Shown here: piece after piece, positions 6,443-12,633 of the stretch
Position numbering within the stretch: position 1 is the first letter of the stretch
Layout of the letters: each line of letters begins with the position of its first letter
Assembly (NCBI GenBank): GCA_003556985.1
Contig: PWPZ01000242.1
Coordinates: forward strand, 1 to 12,633
Length of the DNA stretch: 12,633 bases
Origin: Bacteroidota bacterium
GTDB lineage: Bacteria > Bacteroidota > Bacteroidia > Bacteroidales > PUMT01
Direction: 5' to 3'
Made by a program: the position numbers and the translations under genes
The notes under the pieces: generated by a model
The model's database searches: none
The model's input: the letters and a program-made list of their open reading frames with translations, nothing else
Told to the model about the DNA's origin: nothing

Positions 6443-9313
6443 TTGGGAACACCTGAAAGAAATAGTAATAAGAATGCGCGGGACTTTATCGAGGTTCTCG
6501 GGGCCAGGGAGCATAATCTCAAAAATATTGATGTGAGCATTCCCAGAAACAGCCTGGTAGTGCTTACAGGGCTCAGTGGCAGCGGCAAGTCGTCTCTGGC
6601 ATTTGACACCATATATGCCGAAGGGCAAAGAAGGTATATGGAAACCATGTCGGCCTATGCCAGGCAATTCCTGGGAAGCATGGAAAGGCCCGATGTGGAT
6701 AGCATTTCCGGATTAAGCCCTGTAATTGCCATAGAACAAAAAACAAGCAGTAAAAATCCGAGATCAACTGTTGGAACTATCACCGAAATCTATGATTTCC
6801 TGCGACTGCTTTATGCCCGGGCATCCATTGCCTACTCCCGTGTAACGGGTGAGAAAATGGTAAGGTATACCGATGATCAGATCATCAGTCTGATACTTGA
6901 AAAATACAACAACAGAAAAATTATGATCCTTGCTCCTGTAGTAAAAGGAAGAAAAGGACATTACAAGGAGCTGTTCGAACAAATAAGAAAAAAAGGGTTT
7001 CTGCATGCCCGAATAAACGGCGAAGTAAAGGAGCTTAATCATGGTTTCCGCCTTGACAGGTATAAAACCCATAATATTGAGATAGTAATAGATAAGCTTC
7101 AGGTAACCGGCAACGAAAGGAACAGGCTTGGCGACACCATACGTACAGCTATGGATCACGGTAAGAACACACTGATGATCCTTGATCTGGAAAATGGCGA
7201 CACCCGATATTTCAGCAAACAGCTAATGTGCCCCACCTCAGGCATATCATACAATGAACCGGCACCACACAGTTTTTCTTTCAACTCCCCAAGGGGAGCC
7301 TGTAAAAAATGTAACGGACTGGGGGCCATAAGTGAAATGGATATATCCAAAATAATACCCAACCCTGACATCTCCATAAAGAAGGGGGGAATAGAACCTC
7401 TCGGCCCATACAGGAAATCCCTTATATTCTGGCAGCTGGAGGCTATAGCTGCCAAGTATCAGTTTAGTCTGAATACTCCTCTTAAAGAGATCCCCGAACA
7501 GGCACTTAACACAATACTCTACGGTTCCGAGGAATCCTTTAAATTGCTTAATTCTCCGCTGGGCTCGGCATCCAACTATTTTATGAGCTTTCAGGGGGTG
7601 ATAGATTTTATTTCCAGCATGGGGAATAACGGGTACAGCAACAAAGGAGAAAAATGGGCAAGGCAGTACCTTAAAAAAATAAAATGCCCTGCCTGCAAAG
7701 GATCAAGATTACAGGAAGAGGCTTTGTATTTCAAAATAAACGAAAAAAACATTGTCGAGCTTGCCGGTATGGACCTTGACCAGCTGGCGGACTGGTTTGC
7801 TTCCCTGGAAGGCCATCTTACCGGAAAACAGCAGAAAATAGGAGCCGAAATTATCAAGGAGATCAATACCAGGCTGAGCTTTCTGTTGAGTGTGGGACTT
7901 AATTATCTGAATCTTAACCGCAGCGCAACAAGCCTGTCGGGCGGAGAAAGCCAGCGTATAAGGCTTGCCACCCAGATCGGTTCGCAACTGGTCAACGTGC
8001 TTTATATTCTCGATGAGCCCAGCATAGGCCTGCATCAGAAAGATAACCTCAAACTGATTGATTCATTAAAAAAGCTTCGCGATAAGGGGAATTCTATAAT
8101 AGTTGTCGAACACGACAGGGATATGATCCTTGCAGCCGACTACGTAATTGACATGGGTCCGCGTGCAGGCCGTAAAGGAGGGGAAATCTCGGCCGCCGGC
8201 CCGCCGGAGATGATATGCAGGTCCAATACCCTTACAGGCCATTACCTGTCAGGAAAGAGGGAAATAAAACTTCCGCCGCAGCGCCGTAAAGGGAATGGAT
8301 TATCGGTCGGAATAACCGGAGCCACCGGCAATAATCTGAAAAATATTGACGTTGACATTCCCCTTGGCATGTTCATTTGTGTTACCGGAGTTTCCGGCAG
8401 CGGCAAGTCCACCCTGATAAAAGAAACCCTGCAACCGGTGCTGAGCAGGCATTTTTACAATTCACTTGCAGAACCTCTGCCTTACAAAAGCATTAAAGGA
8501 CTTAAAAACACCGACAAGATAATTGAAGTTGACCAGTCGCCCATAGGCCGAACCCCCAGATCAAATCCGGCTACGTATACAGGGGTCTTTGCCGATATAA
8601 GAAAACTTTTTGAACAAACACCCGAGTCAAAAATCAGGGCATACAAAGCAGGCCGGTTTTCCTTTAATGTTAAGGGTGGCCGGTGCGAAACATGCAAAGG
8701 TGCGGGAGCGCAGACAATTGAAATGAACTTTTTACCCGATGTTTACGTACAATGCAAAGATTGCAACGGGAAACGGTATAACCGGGAAACCCTTGAGGTA
8801 AAATATAAGGGTAAGTCAATAAGCGATGTACTGGACATGACAATTAACCAGGGGGTTGATTTTTTTGAAAAAATCCCCGCAATTTCAAGGAAGCTGAAAA
8901 CCCTGCAAAAGGTAGGCATGGGTTATGTCAAGCTCGGACAGGCTTCAACAACCCTGTCGGGCGGAGAATCTCAAAGGGTGAAGCTTTCAGCCGAACTTGC
9001 AAAGAAAGACACGGGAAAAACAATGTATGTGCTGGATGAGCCTACTACCGGACTGCATTTTGAAGACATCAGCGTTCTGCTCAAGGTTCTCAATTCTCTG
9101 GCAGATAAGGGAAATACAGTAATTGTGATTGAACACAACATGGATGTGATCAAAATGGCTGACCATATTATAGATCTGGGTCCCCATGGCGGCAAGGAAG
9201 GTGGCAGGATACTCGCAACAGGGACTCCCGAAGAGGTAGCTCAAAACTCGCTGAGCATAACAGGCAAATATCTTAAAGAGCTGTTGAACCAGCCTGCGGT
9301 AAATATATGTTAA
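6443..9313 (+). CDS. uvrA: UvrABC excinuclease ATPase subunit UvrA
   Basis: 956 residues, near the usual length of about 940. UvrA is the DNA-damage-recognising ABC-type ATPase of nucleotide excision repair and loads UvrB. First ATPase: Walker A GLSGSGKSS 43-51, signature LSGGESQ 498-504, Walker B ending DEP at 524-526. Second ATPase: GVSGSGKST 649-657, LSGGESQ 838-844, DEPTTGLH from 865. Zinc modules: C415-x2-C418 in CPACKG, and the classic C748-x2-C751 with C771-x2-C774. The N-terminal module reads C263-P-T-Ser266, then C287-x2-C290, so one expected Cys is Ser; I believe this is common in Bacteroidetes. The start is TTG 6443: an in-frame TAA lies at 6428-6430 and the first in-frame ATG would remove Walker A. 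It sits 22 bases after the transglycosylase gene and overlaps the LOG gene by 7 bases. Confidence 0.97.
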   Translation: MGTPERNSNKNARDFIEVLGAREHNLKNIDVSIPRNSLVVLTGLSGSGKSSLAFDTIYAEGQRRYMETMSAYARQFLGSMERPDVDSISGLSPVIAIEQKTSSKNPRSTVGTITEIYDFLRLLYARASIAYSRVTGEKMVRYTDDQIISLILEKYNNRKIMILAPVVKGRKGHYKELFEQIRKKGFLHARINGEVKELNHGFRLDRYKTHNIEIVIDKLQVTGNERNRLGDTIRTAMDHGKNTLMILDLENGDTRYFSKQLMCPTSGISYNEPAPHSFSFNSPRGACKKCNGLGAISEMDISKIIPNPDISIKKGGIEPLGPYRKSLIFWQLEAIAAKYQFSLNTPLKEIPEQALNTILYGSEESFKLLNSPLGSASNYFMSFQGVIDFISSMGNNGYSNKGEKWARQYLKKIKCPACKGSRLQEEALYFKINEKNIVELAGMDLDQLADWFASLEGHLTGKQQKIGAEIIKEINTRLSFLLSVGLNYLNLNRSATSLSGGESQRIRLATQIGSQLVNVLYILDEPSIGLHQKDNLKLIDSLKKLRDKGNSIIVVEHDRDMILAADYVIDMGPRAGRKGGEISAAGPPEMICRSNTLTGHYLSGKREIKLPPQRRKGNGLSVGITGATGNNLKNIDVDIPLGMFICVTGVSGSGKSTLIKETLQPVLSRHFYNSLAEPLPYKSIKGLKNTDKIIEVDQSPIGRTPRSNPATYTGVFADIRKLFEQTPESKIRAYKAGRFSFNVKGGRCETCKGAGAQTIEMNFLPDVYVQCKDCNGKRYNRETLEVKYKGKSISDVLDMTINQGVDFFEKIPAISRKLKTLQKVGMGYVKLGQASTTLSGGESQRVKLSAELAKKDTGKTMYVLDEPTTGLHFEDISVLLKVLNSLADKGNTVIVIEHNMDVIKMADHIIDLGPHGGKEGGRILATGTPEEVAQNSLSITGKYLKELLNQPAVNIC

Positions 9314-10044
9314 AAACTGATAATTATTTTCTTATGATGGCAGATGAAGATCGAATCAAAAGTGCATTTTCCGAAAAAGACTGGAATGAGATCAAGGCAG
9401 TTGACTCATGGATGGTATTCAAAATTGTTGCCGAATTTGTGGAAGGATTCGAGAAACTGAGCAAAATAGGCCCTTGCGTATCAATATTTGGTTCCGCACG
9501 GACTCCTGCAGGGTCAAAATACTTTAATCTGGCCGAGGAAATATCATTTAAACTGACCGGTTTCGGATACGGCATCATAACAGGGGGAGGCCCGGGAGTT
9601 ATGGAAGCAGCAAATATGGGAGCGAGAAAAGGGAATGGTCGCTCCGTGGGACTGAATATTGATCTTCCCCACGAGCAGGGTGCCAACAAGTTCATCGACT
9701 CTGACAAACTCATAACCTTCAGTAATTTTTTTATCCGGAAGGTGATGTTTGTGAAGTATGCCCAGGGGTTCATAGTGCTGCCCGGCGGTTTCGGTACATT
9801 TGATGAATTTTTTGAAGCCATAACCCTTATACAGACCCGGAAAATAGGTAAATTCCCGCTGATCCTGGTAGGCAAAAACTACTGGAAAGGCCTCATAGAA
9901 TGGATGAAAGATGTTATGATGACCGAAGAAAGCAATATAGGTCCCGAAGACATGGAACTTTTTTCTCTGGTTGACACCGCCGACGAGGCCGTGGAGCTGA
10001 TCAACTCATTCTATTCCAAATATCTTCTCAGTCCGAATTTCTGA
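9307..10044 (+). CDS. LOG family protein (TIGR00730-like, putative nucleotide phosphoribohydrolase)
   Basis: 245 residues with a Rossmann-like fold. CVSIFGSARTP (57-67) starts the domain, GGGPGVMEAANMGARKGNG (93-111) is the nucleotide-binding loop, and LPGGFGTFDEFFE (158-170) carries the diagnostic PGGxGTxxE motif with E167; R144 in FFIRKVMF is the likely partner Arg. Family knowledge: LOG proteins cleave the ribose-base bond of nucleoside 5'-monophosphates (cytokinin activation in plants, AMP-like substrates in some bacteria); the substrate here is unknown. ATG 9307 overlaps the uvrA stop by 7 bases, suggesting coupled translation; ATG 9337 (MADEDRIKSAF) is another possible start. The roughly 50-residue N-terminal helical part is seen in the longer bacterial LOG forms. 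Confidence 0.93.
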   Translation: MLKTDNYFLMMADEDRIKSAFSEKDWNEIKAVDSWMVFKIVAEFVEGFEKLSKIGPCVSIFGSARTPAGSKYFNLAEEISFKLTGFGYGIITGGGPGVMEAANMGARKGNGRSVGLNIDLPHEQGANKFIDSDKLITFSNFFIRKVMFVKYAQGFIVLPGGFGTFDEFFEAITLIQTRKIGKFPLILVGKNYWKGLIEWMKDVMMTEESNIGPEDMELFSLVDTADEAVELINSFYSKYLLSPNF

Positions 10045-10067
10045 TTCCGGAAATCATCAAATTTTTT
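10042..10067 (+). terminator. Weak candidate terminator after LOG gene
   Basis: TGATT (10042-10046) and AATCA (10052-10056) can pair around a CCGGA loop, followed after five bases by a run of six T (10062-10067). The stem is short and AT-rich and overlaps the stop codon of the LOG gene. Its position between convergent genes fits, but the structure is weak. Confidence 0.25.
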
Positions 10068-10103
10068 CTCAGCAAAATCCGTATAAGAAAAACATCTGCA
10101 CTC

Positions 10104-10562
10104 TCACATTTTTCTTAATCTTGCCAGCTCTTTCTTTGTATCACGCTCCTTAATATCCTGGCGTTTGTCATATTCTCTTTTGCCCCTGGCCAGTGCGATT
10201 TCAAGTTTTGCAAGTCCTCTTTCATTTAAAAAAAGCCGGGTGGCGACAATAGTGAACCCTTTCTCCTGTGATTTTTTTCTCAGCTTATTGAGCTCACGCC
10301 GGTTTAAAAGCAGCTTACGGTCCTGCCCGGGATCATGATTATAAAAACTTCCAAACGAATATTCTGCAATATGAATTCCTCTGACCCATAACTCATCACC
10401 CCTGAAATAACAGTATGCATCAACAAGATTTGCCTTGCCCATGCGAATTGACTTGATCTCTGTTCCTCCCAGTACTATACCGGCTATGAATTTCTCAACA
10501 AACTCATAGTTATATGAGGCTTTTTTGTTTTTGATGTTAATTTTTTTCTGAAAACCTTCCAT
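10104..10562 (-). CDS. smpB: SsrA-binding protein SmpB
   Basis: 152 residues, standard length. SmpB binds tmRNA and brings it to stalled ribosomes for trans-translation. The N-terminal ASYNYEFVEKFIAGIVLGG and GTEIKSIRMGKANLVDAY (33-50) are typical of the OB-fold core, HIAEYSFGSFYNHDP (64-78) follows, and LLLNRREL with LNKL (85-94) is the usual RNA-binding stretch. LARGKREYDKRQDIKERD (124-141) leads into the basic C-terminal tail that inserts into the ribosomal A site and mRNA channel. The ATG start at 10562 gives the expected N-terminus. It begins 10 bases after the meaB stop, so the two are likely co-transcribed. No tmRNA (ssrA) gene was recognised in this window. Confidence 0.97.
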   Translation of the reverse strand: MEGFQKKINIKNKKASYNYEFVEKFIAGIVLGGTEIKSIRMGKANLVDAYCYFRGDELWVRGIHIAEYSFGSFYNHDPGQDRKLLLNRRELNKLRKKSQEKGFTIVATRLFLNERGLAKLEIALARGKREYDKRQDIKERDTKKELARLRKM

Positions 10563-10572
10563 TATGCCAATT

Positions 10573-11673
10573 TTAAATTTTCTCTCTTTTATCGAGATAT
10601 TTCATCAATAACTCTCTCGCAGCCATTGAGCTCGATATCTTCCCTTCTGTTACACCCGGAATGATCTTTCCAAGTTCGTCCGAAATATGGGGATCGTTAT
10701 AGAACCCCTCCTTTAATTGAAGATCAATATTTTCGCGCATCCAGTAAACAGACTGCTCTTTGCGGTTTTTTGAAAAAAAGCCCGATTTCCGGGTAAAATC
10801 AAGATAGTTACGGAGAGTTTCGTAAATATCGTCCAGCCCCTCTCCTGTCACTGCCGAGCAGGTCTGCACCCTTGGTTTCCACCCCGAAGGTGGCGGCGGA
10901 TATAAATGCAGGGCATTTTCATACTGGGTTTTGGCAATTCCCGTCCTTGCAACATTATTACCGTCACTTTTTGTAATTGCCAATCCGTCAGCCATTTCCA
11001 TTATCCCCCTTTTAATGCCCTGCAATTCATCGCCGGCTCCGGCCAGCATTAACAAAAGGAAAAAATCAACCATAGATTTTACAGCGGTTTCTGACTGGCC
11101 TACACCAACGGTTTCAATTATTATTGTGTCAAAGCCGGCGGCTTCGCACAGAATAATGCTCTCACGGGTCTTTTTTGCCACCCCTCCCAGCGAGCCACCT
11201 GAGGGTGATGGCCTGATAAAGGCGGACGGATCGGCCGACAATCTTTCCATCCTGGTTTTATCGCCCAGAATGCTTCCGCTGGTCAGTCTGCTGCTGGGAT
11301 CAACGGCAAGGACAGCCACCCTGGACCCCCTGTCAGTGAGCATCCCCCCGAAACTTTCTATAAAGGTGCTCTTGCCTACGCCGGGGACTCCCGTAATACC
11401 GATCCTGACAGATTTCCCGCTGAATGGGAGGCACCCCTCAACAAGTTCCATTGCCATATCCTGGTGCTCCCCCAGGGAGCTCTCAATCAATGTTATAGCC
11501 TGGCTGAGATGGCTGATGCTTCCTTTCAGAATTCCTTCCTTTAACACGGCAGGCGATATTTTATTTCTTCTCCTTCCCCGGAACGCATCCATGGAATCAG
11601 GGTTAACCGACGGCGGTTGCTCAATGCCCTTGTTTACCTTCAACGATCCTTTACTTTTCTCCTCTTTACCCAT
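10573..11673 (-). CDS. meaB: MeaB/ArgK-type P-loop GTPase, methylmalonyl-CoA mutase chaperone
   Basis: 366 residues. MeaB-type G3E GTPases protect and reload adenosylcobalamin-dependent methylmalonyl-CoA mutase. Walker A is GVPGVGKST (95-103). VLAVDPSSRLTSGSILGDKT (121-140) with RM, FIRPSPSGGSLGGVAKKTRE (152-171) and ETVGVGQSE (187-195) are family hallmarks. GAGDELQGIKRGIMEMAD (212-229) precedes the base-specificity motif, which here reads TKSD (234-237) where N/TKxD is expected. The C-terminal dimerisation region is present (TRKSGFF, then MAARELLMKYL). The first 27 residues are polar and poorly conserved in appearance; ATG 11592 (MDAFRGRRR) is an alternative start. Its mutase partner genes are not in the window. 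The gene lies 26 bases after the DUF1573 gene and 10 bases before smpB, suggesting one transcript. Confidence 0.94.
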   Translation of the reverse strand: MGKEEKSKGSLKVNKGIEQPPSVNPDSMDAFRGRRRNKISPAVLKEGILKGSISHLSQAITLIESSLGEHQDMAMELVEGCLPFSGKSVRIGITGVPGVGKSTFIESFGGMLTDRGSRVAVLAVDPSSRLTSGSILGDKTRMERLSADPSAFIRPSPSGGSLGGVAKKTRESIILCEAAGFDTIIIETVGVGQSETAVKSMVDFFLLLMLAGAGDELQGIKRGIMEMADGLAITKSDGNNVARTGIAKTQYENALHLYPPPPSGWKPRVQTCSAVTGEGLDDIYETLRNYLDFTRKSGFFSKNRKEQSVYWMRENIDLQLKEGFYNDPHISDELGKIIPGVTEGKISSSMAARELLMKYLDKREKI

Positions 11674-11699
11674 TTCTTAAAAACTTGTTAACAAGCTGA

Positions 11700-12633
11700 T
11701 CATTCATAAATCACCTCTCCGGTAACCCGCAAAATTATTCTGGGGTTTACCGGATCGTTGCTGATAACGGTTATACTCTTGTTTTGCCTTCCCCGGAAGT
11801 TGCCCGAACTGAAAACAGTTTTAATACTGCCCGATTGCCCGGGCTGAATCACCGGTTTTTGTGGTTCGATCGCTGTACATCCACATCCTGCCCTAACATC
11901 CCGTATTATAAGAACTGAATTTCCTTCATTTGTAAATTTGAAATCGTATTCCACACTTTCACCCTGCCCTATCCTGTCAAAATCAAATACTCTTTTATCA
12001 AAGCTGATAACCGGGGCGTTTACCAGCTCAGCATCACTTAAACCTGAAAAATCTTCCTGAATATCGGCACTTATATAAACCATATTTCTTGTATGGGCAA
12101 TGCCGTTTATCAACACCCGGAAATTATGCGTCATCAAACCCCATTCGTCTGTCCGTCCGGCATCGTAGGAAGCAATAATAGAACCGCTTTCTGCCGGTTG
12201 CAGCCTGGATGGCAAAGCCTTGACCGAAATATGGCCGGGTACTTGTGAAAATGAGAGATCGAGTGATTCATCCGACAGGTTTATGATCTTAAGTGTATCG
12301 GTTTTTACCGATCCGCGGGCAACCCCGCCTAATGACAAATGATTTGACTTTAGCCTTAAATTCCCGATTTCCCGAGGATAAAGTTTTTCGGGAGTTTTTT
12401 CCCGGGGAACAACCTCCCCCAGCAACCTCAGATCAACAGAGGGGGGAGTGCCGGTAGAAATAATGGTGATTATCCTGTTGAATTTCCCGGGCTTATTTTT
12501 GGGATCGTACTCCAGGCTTACCGTACCCGACTTACCCGGCATAACCGGAGATCTTGTCCACCCGGTTGCGGAAACCCCTCCCGAAACCCTTACATCAGTC
12601 ACTACCAGGGGATCTGTTCCGGTATTGGTAAAG
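11700..12633 (-). CDS. DUF1573 multi-domain protein, N-terminus cut by window end
   Basis: The frame is open from the window edge (FTNTGTDPLVVTDVRV) to TGA at 11702-11700, giving 310 visible codons. A GTG at 12602 lies inside a domain and is unlikely to be the start. I see three tandem Ig-like (ASH/DUF1573-type) units. Unit 1 (edge to about GEVV) has FTNTGT and a PGKSG turn but VSGGVSATGW where SCGCT is usual. Unit 2 (LSLGGVARGSVKTDTLKIIN to YISADI) is a diverged middle domain. Unit 3 (ISFDKRVFDFDRIGQGESVE to RVTGEVIYE) is canonical DUF1573 with RAGCGCTAIEPQ. Such proteins are usually exported in Bacteroidetes; the signal peptide would lie outside the window. Function is unknown. It is the upstream gene of a probable DUF1573-meaB-smpB transcript. 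Confidence 0.88.
   Translation of the reverse strand, partial: FTNTGTDPLVVTDVRVSGGVSATGWTRSPVMPGKSGTVSLEYDPKNKPGKFNRIITIISTGTPPSVDLRLLGEVVPREKTPEKLYPREIGNLRLKSNHLSLGGVARGSVKTDTLKIINLSDESLDLSFSQVPGHISVKALPSRLQPAESGSIIASYDAGRTDEWGLMTHNFRVLINGIAHTRNMVYISADIQEDFSGLSDAELVNAPVISFDKRVFDFDRIGQGESVEYDFKFTNEGNSVLIIRDVRAGCGCTAIEPQKPVIQPGQSGSIKTVFSSGNFRGRQNKSITVISNDPVNPRIILRVTGEVIYE

Noticed and set aside
6764..7159. 131-codon minus-strand frame inside uvrA
   Set aside because: Antisense to conserved UvrA sequence, with no motif or start context supporting it.
9324..9875. 183-codon minus-strand frame opposite the LOG gene
   Set aside because: Antisense shadow of a strongly conserved gene; no recognisable domain.
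10931..11680. 249-codon plus-strand frame opposite meaB
   Set aside because: It lies fully antisense to a well-supported MeaB gene, has no family motifs, and its composition mirrors the reverse of the real codons.

Overview
The window looks like a chromosomal segment of a Bacteroidetes (Bacteroidota) bacterium. The main clues are a TonB-plug/alpha-2-macroglobulin-like exported protein, an ECF sigma factor overlapping a membrane-anchored beta-barrel protein, DUF1573 domains, weak or absent Shine-Dalgarno sequences, and a TAnnTTTG-type -7 promoter element. Gene content hints at a Bacteroidales/Marinilabiliales-like lineage, but that is inference. No rRNA, tRNA, CRISPR array, insertion sequence or phage gene was recognised.

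Left part (1-4960). A long minus-strand gene, cut by the window start, encodes an exported protein with MG2-like, carboxypeptidase-regulatory-like and TonB plug regions. Across a divergent 316-base spacer, a plus-strand group holds a small lipoprotein, an ECF sigma factor, and an 8-base-overlapping gene whose product joins a cytoplasmic anti-sigma-like segment, one membrane helix and a C-terminal barrel-like domain. This last pair looks like an envelope-sensing regulatory module.

Middle spacer (4961-5385). This stretch contains a small minus-strand ORF with an in-frame duplicated LLNEV(T/A)GG motif, a perfect 9+9 inverted repeat overlapping a TACTTTTG promoter element, and a 22-base-period direct repeat just before the next gene.

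Right part (5386-12633). A plus-strand run encodes a GH23 lytic transglycosylase, UvrA (nucleotide excision repair) and a LOG/TIGR00730 family protein whose start overlaps the uvrA stop. Facing it is a minus-strand run, in transcription order: a DUF1573 multi-domain exported-type protein (cut by the window end), a MeaB/ArgK GTPase (methylmalonyl-CoA mutase chaperone) and SmpB (trans-translation). The two runs converge at about 10045-10103.

The right part is mostly ordinary housekeeping sequence. The most unusual material is the 4948-5385 spacer and the sigma/barrel pair. Three plus-strand genes (sigma factor, transglycosylase, uvrA) appear to start with TTG. Nothing here is clearly a new defence or mobile system.
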